From an uncultured Bacilli bacterium (lineage in GTDB: Bacteria > Bacillota_I > Bacilli_A > RF39 > UBA660), in the NCBI GenBank assembly GCA_934129885.1, contig CAKOWU010000008.1, positions 28,879 through 92,878 on the forward strand: a stretch of DNA of 64,000 nucleotides, read 5' to 3'. Numbering within the stretch: position 1 is the stretch's first letter; every line of letters starts with the position of its first letter. Below, in pieces: positions 1 through 8,710 of the stretch. Under the pieces are notes generated by a model. That model ran no database searches. It had not been told where the DNA came from and saw nothing but the letters and a program-made list of their open reading frames with translations. The position numbers and the translations under genes were made by a program.

Positions 1-974
1 TTTACTGTTTGAAGAGATCTTGTAAGTACTGCATATCCCATACCTTGTCTTAATTCTTCTTCATCGGCGTCCATAATAACTTCTAGTGGATTAATCATAC
101 CGTACTCTCCACCTTTACCAAGTTCGATATAATCTCCACCATATAATCTTGCCATATCTTCCATTTCACCTTCTGGGTCAATAATTACTATTTGATTATC
201 ATTTCTTAAATGATTTCTAATCATTAGTTTGGCTGCGGTTGATTTACCCGAACCAGAAGTACCAAGAATAATCATATTGGCATTATTTCTATTATTTTCT
301 TTTTGAATTTGATATAGGAATTGATTAAATAATACTACACCGCCAGAAAAGTCATAACCTAATAAAGTCGATAACCCTGGGTCTTTAATACTATCAAAGA
401 CAAACGGATACATAGCGGCGATAGTTGGAGACGGAATAGGAGTTCCTATTCTATCTTCTACATCTTGTCTATCAAATATGGGAAGCATTGATTTTAAAAC
501 TTTGTCCTGTTCAAATCTTAATGGAATGGCACGCATTTCCATGGCTTCTAAATAGCTTTTTACCTGCAATTTTTTAGAGGTTAATTCATCTTCACTATCT
601 GCAGTAATCATAACGTGCAACTGAAAGTCAAATATTTTGGCTTGTGAAGCTGCTAACTGTTTAATGAACTGCTCTAAAGATTCATAATCTTGTCTATATT
701 TTTCCTGTATTGTCAAATCATGTTCTTCTTGATATCTAACTTTTAAGTCAGCAATCTCTTTATTTATCATTTTTTGAATGATACTAAAATCCATGGGTAT
801 ATGTTTGATAACCATTTTAATACCGCTCATGCTTGTTAGGTGTGATAAAAAGCCTGGTGCGATATATTTAGGGTAAGAAATAGCCGTAAGTATACAAGCA
901 TATTTATCAGATAAAACAATACTGTTTGTTTTAAATTCTAACCCTTTAGGTGCTATTTGTGTTTTTATATCCAT
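1..974 (-). CDS. VirB4/TraE-family type IV secretion ATPase, C-terminal part outside the window
   Basis: This is the N-terminal ~325 residues of a conjugation-type ATPase; the gene continues past the left edge. It starts with MDIKTQIAPKGLEFK at 974 and carries a Walker A motif, GTSGSGKSTAAK, about 245 residues in, followed by a Walker B-like hydrophobic stretch (QIVIIDPEGE). VirB4 proteins power substrate transfer and pilus assembly at the inner face of the membrane. Its start codon shares one base with the stop of the preceding gene (TAATG), so translation is probably coupled. The neighbours (PrgI-like, VirB6-like) support the call. No relaxase or VirD4 coupling protein is visible, so conjugative DNA transfer cannot be told from protein export here. 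Confidence 0.9.
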   Translation of the reverse strand, partial: MDIKTQIAPKGLEFKTNSIVLSDKYACILTAISYPKYIAPGFLSHLTSMSGIKMVIKHIPMDFSIIQKMINKEIADLKVRYQEEHDLTIQEKYRQDYESLEQFIKQLAASQAKIFDFQLHVMITADSEDELTSKKLQVKSYLEAMEMRAIPLRFEQDKVLKSMLPIFDRQDVEDRIGTPIPSPTIAAMYPFVFDSIKDPGLSTLLGYDFSGGVVLFNQFLYQIQKENNRNNANMIILGTSGSGKSTAAKLMIRNHLRNDNQIVIIDPEGEMEDMARLYGGDYIELGKGGEYGMINPLEVIMDADEEELRQGMGYAVLTRSLQTV

Positions 975-1516
975 TAGCCAATCACCGTCCCAAACTTAGT
1001 TGTGCTTCCACCATTTAAGAAGTTATCTAATATAACCCTTAAATCTTCGTTTGATGTTTGTTTTGATTGAAGTCCTGCATTCGCAAAATTTTGAATTAAT
1101 GTTCTAATTCTTTTTTGAATCTTATCCATATCATTTTCTTTAAATAAAAGATAAAATTCAGTATCAACTACGTTATTATTAGTAAACATATTTGCTTTAT
1201 TAATATCATCTATAATTAATTTTCTTTTTACTGGATTTTGCTGTGAGTTATATAAAAGTTGTAACTGTGATAAATAAGCAGTTATATCAACTGGTCTATC
1301 AGCACAAACGATCCAGAACTCATAATCTATCATGTTGTAGACATTCTTTAAATTATTAATTATAGAATACTGTACATCTGGTTCTAGAATAAATATATTT
1401 CTTGGAAATATTTTAACTCCTGTAACTTTTAAATTATTATCAAGTATTATCATACCATTTGCAATTGATTTTACTGGCACAAATGAATTTGTGTACTTAC
1501 TACTATTTGTACTCAT
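974..1516 (-). CDS. small T4SS protein resembling the N-terminal domain of VirB4/TraC
   Basis: A 180-residue protein without signal peptide or membrane segment, between a PrgI-like gene and the VirB4 ATPase. Its opening (VKSIANGMIILDNNLKVTGVK, then an 'IFPRNIFILEPDVQYSIINN' stretch) resembles the N-terminal domain of VirB4/TraC proteins, but there is no Walker motif. It overlaps the PrgI-like gene by 14 bases at its start and the VirB4 gene by one base at its end, so it is translated as part of the same operon. The likely role is a cytoplasmic adaptor of the secretion machine. The family match is inferred from a weak resemblance. Confidence 0.55.
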   Translation of the reverse strand: MSTNSSKYTNSFVPVKSIANGMIILDNNLKVTGVKIFPRNIFILEPDVQYSIINNLKNVYNMIDYEFWIVCADRPVDITAYLSQLQLLYNSQQNPVKRKLIIDDINKANMFTNNNVVDTEFYLLFKENDMDKIQKRIRTLIQNFANAGLQSKQTSNEDLRVILDNFLNGGSTTKFGTVIG

Positions 1517-1814
1517 CTTTCACACACCAACCTTTCCAAACATATTGCCTTCTCATAGTAAAAAACCTATAACATTCTTTAATAATTGTTAGTGTATTAT
1601 GATAATTAGGTATAGGTAATACCAGAAACCCACATATTAGGGCAGGAGCAATGTCTATCATTGCTCCTACAAATGAGGTAGGACTTATTGCAAGTAAGAG
1701 AAGTAAAGTAACTACTACTCCACCTACAAACAAACCTAAATCAAACAAGTTGAATGCACTAAATATCAATAGTGATTTTTTTGAGTTTGCAGGTATTAAA
1801 TATTGTTCATTCAT
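1503..1814 (-). CDS. PrgI-family T4SS membrane protein (VirB3-like)
   Basis: A 103-residue protein with two adjacent hydrophobic segments (about residues 18-42 and 48-68) and a basic tail ending YVWKGWCVKDEYK. Size, two-helix hairpin and position just upstream of VirB4-type genes match the PrgI family of Gram-positive conjugation systems, the structural counterpart of VirB3. The conserved opening pattern 'IPANSKKSLLIFSAFNLFDLG' type (start-proximal IPA.. then KxLxF) is typical. It is expected to sit in the cytoplasmic membrane and hold the ATPase. It follows the next upstream gene by 4 bases. Confidence 0.75.
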   Translation of the reverse strand: MNEQYLIPANSKKSLLIFSAFNLFDLGLFVGGVVVTLLLLLAISPTSFVGAMIDIAPALICGFLVLPIPNYHNTLTIIKECYRFFTMRRQYVWKGWCVKDEYK

Positions 1815-1818
1815 TTAA

Positions 1819-2367
1819 TCATCCCCTTTTCATATGATTATCTCTTCTATATCTCCAAATAGATTCTGCGACCTTTTTGGCACTTTCATAATCCGCTCCA
1901 TTTTGTAAACTATTTTTAACACTTTGGGCTGTTTCGCTAGATAATTTCATATTTTCAAAACTATCAAAATTCATAATATCGAAACCTGCCAAATGTGAAT
2001 AGTTTGTTTTAGTTCTAACAAGTTTATCTCTTTGAACTCTTATTGCATGATTTTGCATGGAGTCAACGTAATCTGCAACTAAATTATCTAATTGTTCTTG
2101 CAAAAAATTTTTAGCGATAACATAATCAGCGTCAGTTATTTCACCACTTATATACTGCGTTTTTAATCTTTCTTGTTTAATTTCTGCGAGTTCATACATT
2201 CCCACTGCTTCATCTTTTAATGCGGTAATAGCCTCTTTTTCAATATCGTTAACACCACTAATTACTGAATCGTATACAGATAATATATTGTTATAACTTT
2301 CAACTTTTTGTTGCATTCCTGTCTTTTCACGAATTACACCACCTAGTAAATCTCTAAATCTAGCCAT
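1819..2367 (-). CDS. hypothetical T4SS-operon protein, helical
   Basis: A 182-residue charged, mostly helical protein without signal peptide or membrane segment; I do not recognise a family. It sits between the VirB6-like and PrgI-like genes with gaps of 10 and 4 bases, so it belongs to the transfer operon. It opens MARFRDLLGGVIREKTGMQQK and ends RYRRDNHMKRG, and parts resemble the charged helical C-terminal tail of the VirB6-like protein next door (both contain DSxxSx...KxK segments and end near 'VGQK/HMK'), so a shared origin is possible but unproved. Its TGA stop shows that TGA is a stop codon in this genome. Confidence 0.6.
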   Translation of the reverse strand: MARFRDLLGGVIREKTGMQQKVESYNNILSVYDSVISGVNDIEKEAITALKDEAVGMYELAEIKQERLKTQYISGEITDADYVIAKNFLQEQLDNLVADYVDSMQNHAIRVQRDKLVRTKTNYSHLAGFDIMNFDSFENMKLSSETAQSVKNSLQNGADYESAKKVAESIWRYRRDNHMKRG

Positions 2368-2377
2368 CTAATCACCT

Positions 2378-4540
2378 CTAACTATTCATGTGTTTCTGAC
2401 CAACAGATGATTTTATATACTGTTCAACTTTAGTAGCGTTTTCGTATTTGTCACCAGATCTGACATCTCTTGCGGTATCTTTAGCATAATCTTTAAATTC
2501 ACCATAGGTATCCCAATCAACATTTTTGTCGCCTTTTTTAATTGATTTTCCATTAACAGTAACCTTACCTTCATCGATAATTCTGTTAACTTCTTTTTTC
2601 ATACTTTCAAGATCAGCATCCGAATTTTCAGTAATTCCACCACGTTCAATATAGTCTTTAACCATTTGGTCTTCGTCTTTCTTAAATGATTGTAATTGTT
2701 TCTGATAGAAAACATCCGCACAACGTTGTTGATATTGTCCATACAATTGGTCATACTGTGCTCGGGTTAATGAACCCTCAGTAGGAATATTATTTGCTTT
2801 TCTAACCACCTTTTCTTGTTGCTCTTTCTCTTCTTGCGACAAAGCGCTCATGGCTTCTGTTATTAAAGCACCACTTTTATAATCTTCTTTTAGTTTTTCC
2901 CTTTTAATTTGAGTTAATTTCCAATTATCGTCTTTTTTACCCAATTGATCTTTAGCTCTGTTTTCCATATCGTCAATCTTTGTTTTAATACTATCATACG
3001 TTTCGAGTTTTGAATCCATTGATTCTTTTTTAGATTGCATACCAATGGCGTTTCTTACTCTTGCACCTACTCTGTCTAATGTATTTGTTGTCCCTCTAAT
3101 ATCAACTGCTCTAGATTGTCTTCCTGCAGCTGACATTCCTGTTTTTGCCCAAGTTCCAACACCTTTATCTCCTGCCTTGCCGGCGGAAATCATACTTCTT
3201 ATACCTCCAGAGCCAAAACCTCTTGCCATATTTAACATCGTCTTGCCTGCACCAAGTTCATTATCTCTCGATGCCGCAAACGCTCCTGCTAAACCACTGG
3301 CACTTCCTATGGCTCCGCCAACAAGCCCACCAGTAAATGAGCCTAAAGTTTGACCGATACGTAACTCACCAGACATCTTAATACCAAATAATTTTTCTAT
3401 TAGCTCTGGTGCTTTCTTAGCAAATTGGAAACAGCCTATTACTAAAAATACATATATAAACATTTGAGTTAATCCTGTTGGTGAGCCGGAGTCACCAAAA
3501 TTAATGCCACTCAATCCATCACCAAAAACACCAGTAGCAATTATTGATATTAACTGCATTACAAGGAATATAACTAATAGTCTTATAAATAATGATGCCC
3601 ATGTAGTAAATACTTCTTTTAGCCAGTTTGCTAACTTACTATTGCTAATTGATTCTTTCGGATCAATATAAGAAATAATGGATATAGGTGCTACCATTTG
3701 TAAAAACAAGAGTTTAACAGCACGCAACGAAATATCAATACAGTAAAAAATTAAAAGAAAAGCTACATATCCGCCTACTAAAGTAGAAATAAATGGTATA
3801 TAATTTATTACATATTTTGAGTCTTCCTGCCATGTTATAATATTAGAAAAAGCGCCAAAATCTCTTTTATCCTCTATATTTCCATTTTCCTTGTATTTAA
3901 AGAAATCATATAAAGTTATATCACTTGTTTTTAAAAGTTCACTTTCAAACTTTGTTTTTAACGCCTTAATACACTCTCCGTTATTGACAGTTACTTGTTC
4001 GGTGGTTCCCATTATACTCGCTCCTTCACACTCAGTTATAACATCCGTATTTAATGAAGCGAATCCGCCATAAAGCAAAAACTCTGTATCTAGTGCCATA
4101 CTTTTTATTTTATCGCCTGATATACTATCAGAACTTGCTATTGTCGCCCCCATAACCAATCTTCCAACAATATTGCTTTTTAAAACATACCCTTGCACTT
4201 CGTATAACATGCTAAACATCCAGGGAGTTGCGACAAGTAGTGCCATTGATACCATTACATTAGTGGCAAGTTTACCAAAGCCTTTACCACTGTCGGTAAA
4301 ACTGTCTGGTGCCACAACATATTGTATAATGGAAAATGCTAGTTTAAATAACATAAATATACCAAGTAATATATATATACGATTAATCAAACTAGAAACT
4401 CCACCAAAGTTGCTTAAATCAATATTTGAAAGATATAGTATTATTTGATAACAATAACCAATTAATGTATAAGCAACATAATCAAAAGTGAACGCTAGTG
4501 ATCTTATGCCGTTAGTTATAACATTAGTTACAAACTCCAT
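2378..4540 (-). CDS. VirB6/TrbL-like polytopic T4SS channel protein
   Basis: A 720-residue protein. The first ~390 residues carry about six hydrophobic segments (near 10-35, 50-75, 88-112, 245-270, 310-340 and 355-375), with a soluble extracytoplasmic stretch between the third and fourth. A Gly/Ala-rich segment (about 395-475) follows, then a ~240-residue charged helical tail. This is the architecture of VirB6/TrbL-type proteins of Gram-positive transfer elements, which form the membrane pore of the system. It begins 27 bases downstream of the putative pilin-like gene. The long tail probably lies in the cytoplasm and may contact the ATPase; that is inference. Confidence 0.8.
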   Translation of the reverse strand: MEFVTNVITNGIRSLAFTFDYVAYTLIGYCYQIILYLSNIDLSNFGGVSSLINRIYILLGIFMLFKLAFSIIQYVVAPDSFTDSGKGFGKLATNVMVSMALLVATPWMFSMLYEVQGYVLKSNIVGRLVMGATIASSDSISGDKIKSMALDTEFLLYGGFASLNTDVITECEGASIMGTTEQVTVNNGECIKALKTKFESELLKTSDITLYDFFKYKENGNIEDKRDFGAFSNIITWQEDSKYVINYIPFISTLVGGYVAFLLIFYCIDISLRAVKLLFLQMVAPISIISYIDPKESISNSKLANWLKEVFTTWASLFIRLLVIFLVMQLISIIATGVFGDGLSGINFGDSGSPTGLTQMFIYVFLVIGCFQFAKKAPELIEKLFGIKMSGELRIGQTLGSFTGGLVGGAIGSASGLAGAFAASRDNELGAGKTMLNMARGFGSGGIRSMISAGKAGDKGVGTWAKTGMSAAGRQSRAVDIRGTTNTLDRVGARVRNAIGMQSKKESMDSKLETYDSIKTKIDDMENRAKDQLGKKDDNWKLTQIKREKLKEDYKSGALITEAMSALSQEEKEQQEKVVRKANNIPTEGSLTRAQYDQLYGQYQQRCADVFYQKQLQSFKKDEDQMVKDYIERGGITENSDADLESMKKEVNRIIDEGKVTVNGKSIKKGDKNVDWDTYGEFKDYAKDTARDVRSGDKYENATKVEQYIKSSVGQKHMNS

Positions 4541-4567
4541 TTACATTCTCCTTCCTTTATATTAATA

Positions 4568-5605
4568 TTAATTTTTATTACCAACACCACATGTGACGTT
4601 GCCGTCATCCCCAATTTTATAATCACTGTATCTATTAACTAAAGTTAATATAAACGTTATTATAGTAGGTAGTAATAATAAGATTATTACTGTAACTATT
4701 CTAACAAGTGTATGTTTAAATCCCTTTATTAATCCAGAATCGTCACTTCCTGTTAGGGCTTTGACAAATTCAACCATAGTCATTATAACTAATAATATAA
4801 TACCTGCGATAGATATTATCCAAAATAAATTATTTAAAAATGTAACAATTTCAGGACTGAAAATACTACAATCTGCCGATGCGTAGTTAATACACACCGA
4901 TTCAAACTCGTCTTTTTCTATTTCATTTCCATCTTGATCATAATAGGTAGTGGTATCTCCCGTCTTTACGACATTGCATGTTTGAATGGCTTCCCTTATT
5001 TGGTCTATCTCTCCTACACCATAACCTCCTGTTTCGTAAGTGCCATCATCATTTTTTTTTCTTGAAGCATCACTGTTTTTTAATGTATATGTGCCTGTTT
5101 GTGATGATTTATCCTCACCTGTACACACATCATAAACCGCACCGCCTAGGTAAAATTTTTGTTCAAACTGTATTTCAAAGTAATTATTTGGAGCATATGA
5201 GCTATATATATTTGGACAACTCCACGAATTATTTGAATAAAATTTTTCTTTTAGTTTACTTGAGTTATTAAATATTGATGTATAATTTGAGTCTCTAAAA
5301 GAATACTTTCCGCCACTAGCGACAACTGTTCCATCCCAGGGATCGCCGGAACCGGCATTAACAAAGGCATATCCGTCATAATTTCCTTTAGTATTTCTAA
5401 ATACTTCCACCGCTATTACGTATGTATGCATTGTACCAGAGAGGCCACATCCCTCACCACGACAAGTTTCTTGGCATGTATAACTACATAGTGCATACCC
5501 ATTACCATCTGGAGTACCCATAGCCTTGGCATTATTCATTCCTGCATAAAATACACTTATTGATATTATAAAAGCTAGACATATATATTTTATAAATTTA
5601 TTCAT
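4568..5605 (-). CDS. secreted Cys-rich protein with VirB2-like two-helix C-terminus
   Basis: A 345-residue protein, first gene of the transfer operon. It has a signal peptide (about residues 1-28, ending NNAKAMG), a ~220-residue exported region with many cysteines (for example CSYTCQETCRGEGC near residue 41), and two C-terminal membrane helices (about 255-285 and 298-323) with a short acidic loop between them. The paired helices resemble the VirB2/TrbC pilin-type fold, but standard pilins lack a large ectodomain. The cysteines suggest disulfides outside the cell. It could be a surface-exposed pilin or adhesin subunit of the secretion system. Its promoter lies just upstream. Confidence 0.65.
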   Translation of the reverse strand: MNKFIKYICLAFIISISVFYAGMNNAKAMGTPDGNGYALCSYTCQETCRGEGCGLSGTMHTYVIAVEVFRNTKGNYDGYAFVNAGSGDPWDGTVVASGGKYSFRDSNYTSIFNNSSKLKEKFYSNNSWSCPNIYSSYAPNNYFEIQFEQKFYLGGAVYDVCTGEDKSSQTGTYTLKNSDASRKKNDDGTYETGGYGVGEIDQIREAIQTCNVVKTGDTTTYYDQDGNEIEKDEFESVCINYASADCSIFSPEIVTFLNNLFWIISIAGIILLVIMTMVEFVKALTGSDDSGLIKGFKHTLVRIVTVIILLLLPTIITFILTLVNRYSDYKIGDDGNVTCGVGNKN

Positions 5606-5641
5606 GAAGACTCTCCTTATATACTTTTTTTACACACATTC

Positions 5642-5669
5642 ATTATAACATAAAAAAATAAAGTAACAA
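5642..5669 (-). promoter_or_regulatory. SigA-type promoter of the T4SS operon
   Basis: On the minus strand TTGTTA (5669-5664), a 16-base spacer and TATAAT (5647-5642) precede the secretion operon by ~40 bases. The -10 box is a perfect consensus. No operator-like repeat is seen around it. Confidence 0.65.
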
Positions 5670-5731
5670 AACATAATTTTGAATACTTTATTTTTTTTGT
5701 AAATCTTTGTATATTTTTGGCTTTTATACTA

Positions 5732-6838
5732 CTATTTTAAATAGTCTTCTATTTTTCTAAATTCTTTATCATCATCTAATGAGGTTTTTGATAATTGTTC
5801 AAATAGTTTCTTTTGTTCTCTGGATAGTTTCTTTGGTGTTTTTACCTTTAATACAACATACATATCACCTTTACCGAATGAATTTATGTTTTCTATACCT
5901 TTGCCTCTTAAACGATGTTTTTCACCACTTTCTGAACCGGCAGGTATTGTTAAGGTTATATTACCATAAAGGGTTGGTACTTTCTTTTTAGTACCTAGCG
6001 TAGCCTCTACTACGGTAAGTGGAAGTTCTAGGTATATATCACTACCATCTCTTTCAAATATTGAGTGGCTTTTAACATAAAACTCTAGATATACATCGCC
6101 ATTTGGGCCACCATTTAATCCAGCTTCACCTTTACCTGCGATTCTAAGTTGGTTACCTGTATCTACACCAGCAGGGATTTTTACTTCTAAATCTTTTGTA
6201 ACTCTTGTTGTTCCTGTACCATGACAAGTACTACATTTTCTTTTGAAAGTTTTTCCTGTTCCCGCGCATTTATCACAGGTTGTTTTAGTCATAAAGGCAC
6301 CTAGAATGGTTTGCTGTTGCATGGTAATAGTACCAGAGCCATGACATTTATCACAGACAGTAGAGTCAAAGCCACCTTCACCATCACATTTTGAACATTT
6401 ATCATTTAAGTCTAATGTAATTGTTTTTTTAGTACCAAAGGCTGCCTCTTCAAAATCTAAATCTATTTTTATTAAGACATCTTTACCTTTGGTTTTTCTT
6501 GAGGTTCTACTGCCCCCAAAGTCGCCAAAACCAAAGTTACTAAAGCCACTGCCAAATAAATCACCAAAGATATCTGAAAAATCAAAATTTGAATAATCAA
6601 AACCAGCGCCATTATTATCAAAGGCGGCATGTCCATACTGGTCATATTGTCTTCTTTTATTTTCATCTGATAAAACGGCATAGGCTTCTTGGGCTTCTTT
6701 GAATTTTTCTTCGGCATCAGGTTCTTTAGAAACGTCTGGATGATATTTTTTTGCAAGTTTTCTAAAGGCGCTTTTTATTTCGGCACTACTGGCGTTTTTG
6801 TCTACGCCAAGAACCTCATAATAATCTTTTTTATTCAT
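5732..6838 (-). CDS. dnaJ: chaperone protein DnaJ
   Basis: The Hsp40 co-chaperone that delivers unfolded proteins to DnaK and triggers its ATPase. The 368-residue protein has a J domain (residues 1-70) with the essential HPD, a Gly/Phe-rich linker, four CxxCxGxG-type zinc motifs (CSKCDGEG, CDKCHGSG, CDKCAGTG, CSTCHGTG) and the C-terminal substrate-binding domains. All key residues are intact. It is the last gene of the heat-shock operon, 7 bases after pepF, and is expected to be controlled by HrcA through the CIRCE element upstream of hrcA. Confidence 0.97.
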   Translation of the reverse strand: MNKKDYYEVLGVDKNASSAEIKSAFRKLAKKYHPDVSKEPDAEEKFKEAQEAYAVLSDENKRRQYDQYGHAAFDNNGAGFDYSNFDFSDIFGDLFGSGFSNFGFGDFGGSRTSRKTKGKDVLIKIDLDFEEAAFGTKKTITLDLNDKCSKCDGEGGFDSTVCDKCHGSGTITMQQQTILGAFMTKTTCDKCAGTGKTFKRKCSTCHGTGTTRVTKDLEVKIPAGVDTGNQLRIAGKGEAGLNGGPNGDVYLEFYVKSHSIFERDGSDIYLELPLTVVEATLGTKKKVPTLYGNITLTIPAGSESGEKHRLRGKGIENINSFGKGDMYVVLKVKTPKKLSREQKKLFEQLSKTSLDDDKEFRKIEDYLK

Positions 6839-6845
6839 TTCATCA

Positions 6846-8639
6846 CTACCTAACTATTTTTTTAAATTCATCTAAATAATTTTTGAAAGTTTTAAGGGCA
6901 CTTTCTATGACTTTTGGATTTTCTAAATCTACACCCGCGATTTTAAGTTCATTTAATGGATAATCACTGCCACCAGTTTTTAAGAATGCTAGATAATCTT
7001 CTACGGCACCTTCTTCTTTGTTTATTATTCTATTTACTATGTATGTGGCAGCCGCAAGTCCTGTTGAATATTTATATACATAGAAATTATAGTAGAAATG
7101 TGGTATACGGCACCATTCGTATTTTATTTCTTCATCTACTATGACATCATTACCAAAGTATTTTTTTACAAGCTCATAGTAAATAGTATTCATTTTATCA
7201 GCCGTTAGTATTTCACCGTTTTCGTTTTCTTTAGTTATTTTTTCTTCAAATTCAGAAAACATAGTTTGCCTATAAATTGAGGCTTTGAAAAGATCTAATA
7301 TTTGATTTAATATATCAAGTTTTTCTTCTTTAGTTTTTACTTTATTTAACATATAATTATTGAGTAATAATTCATTAACTTGAGACGCTACTTCTGCTAC
7401 AAATATTCTATATTCTGAATACTGATATGGGTTATTATGAGTACTATAATATGTATGCATTGAATGACCTAGTTCATGCGCTAATGTAGAAACGTCTCGA
7501 TATGTACCATTAAAGTTAAGTAAAACATAAGGGTTAGTTAAATAACTTCCGCCTGAGTAAGCCCCACCTCTTTTACCTTTATTAGGGTAAACATCTATCC
7601 AGCCTTCTGTGAAGGCTTTTTTTAGGTTTGTAATATAGTCATCACCCAAAACACTTAAAGCATCTAATACTAAAGTTTTAGCCTCATCATATGTATATTT
7701 AGTATTAGTTTTTTCTACTACATCGGCATATACATCATACATATGCATTTCATCTAATCCTAATAACTTTTGTTTTTCTTTATAGTATTCATATAATGGC
7801 TCTAGATTGTTGCTTACAGCAGTAATAAGATTATCATATACTGTTTTTGGAATGTTATCTGAATACAAAGCAGCGGATAAAGCATCTTTATAATTTCTAA
7901 CTTTAGCAATTGCGGCTCTTCTTGATATTTCGTCTGAAAGTGAAAGTGCTAGTGTATTACTAAACTGTTTATAAGATTTATATAAAGTATAAAAGGCATC
8001 TTTTCTAACTCTTCTATCTTTGCTGCCAAGAAAAGGAACATAATTAGTATCTGTAAGTTCTACTTCTTTTCCGTCTTCATTTTTTATTTTACCAAAGTTT
8101 ATATCTGAATCTGTAAGCATACTTGCAATATCACCAGTATTAGCAATGGCAGGACTTAAATCAGAAATAACTTTCTCTTCTTTTTTACTTAAAGTATGAG
8201 GTTTAAATCTCAAAACTGTTTCTAATGAGAATGAATACTCTTCTTCTAGTTTAGGACATTCTTTATAGAAATCTTTTATTTTATCTTCACACTCTAGTAT
8301 CGCAGGCAATACGAAACTTGTTGCACTTTCGTATTCGTCATACAGATTAGATATTTTTTCTTTATACATTTGGTTTTGGTTATTAGCCAAATCAGTATCG
8401 TAATTATGTGAAGTAAAAGTCCACATTTTTTCTAATATAATAGTTATACTATCATCTAGTTTTAAAAAGTTATATAAATTCACACCAGATGTACAGAAGG
8501 TTTCACTTTTACTAGCAAGTGTTTTTAAACTTTCTTTTACTTTTTTATAGTCTTCTTCTAACTTTTCGGTACTACTATATACACTGCTTAAATTCCATTT
8601 GTATTTGTCTTCTATTTCTTCTCTTAATTTATTATCCAT
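6846..8639 (-). CDS. pepF: oligoendopeptidase F (M3 metallopeptidase)
   Basis: A cytoplasmic zinc peptidase that cuts short peptides. The 597-residue protein has the M3 signature HELGH (H388, E389, H392) and the downstream glutamate in VAEVASQVNE, so it should be active. An AAAGGA ribosome-binding site supports the start. It lies between dnaK (71-base gap) and dnaJ (7-base gap), where most Bacillota have dnaJ directly after dnaK. This suggests that peptide breakdown is induced with the chaperones, which fits a role in clearing peptides after proteolysis of misfolded proteins (inference). Confidence 0.95.
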   Translation of the reverse strand: MDNKLREEIEDKYKWNLSSVYSSTEKLEEDYKKVKESLKTLASKSETFCTSGVNLYNFLKLDDSITIILEKMWTFTSHNYDTDLANNQNQMYKEKISNLYDEYESATSFVLPAILECEDKIKDFYKECPKLEEEYSFSLETVLRFKPHTLSKKEEKVISDLSPAIANTGDIASMLTDSDINFGKIKNEDGKEVELTDTNYVPFLGSKDRRVRKDAFYTLYKSYKQFSNTLALSLSDEISRRAAIAKVRNYKDALSAALYSDNIPKTVYDNLITAVSNNLEPLYEYYKEKQKLLGLDEMHMYDVYADVVEKTNTKYTYDEAKTLVLDALSVLGDDYITNLKKAFTEGWIDVYPNKGKRGGAYSGGSYLTNPYVLLNFNGTYRDVSTLAHELGHSMHTYYSTHNNPYQYSEYRIFVAEVASQVNELLLNNYMLNKVKTKEEKLDILNQILDLFKASIYRQTMFSEFEEKITKENENGEILTADKMNTIYYELVKKYFGNDVIVDEEIKYEWCRIPHFYYNFYVYKYSTGLAAATYIVNRIINKEEGAVEDYLAFLKTGGSDYPLNELKIAGVDLENPKVIESALKTFKNYLDEFKKIVR

Positions 8640-8710
8640 TTATTGTCCTTTCTTTTATATATAGGGATAAAAATAGGGATAAAAGTTCTAGGTTACTAGA
8701 ACTTCTATAC

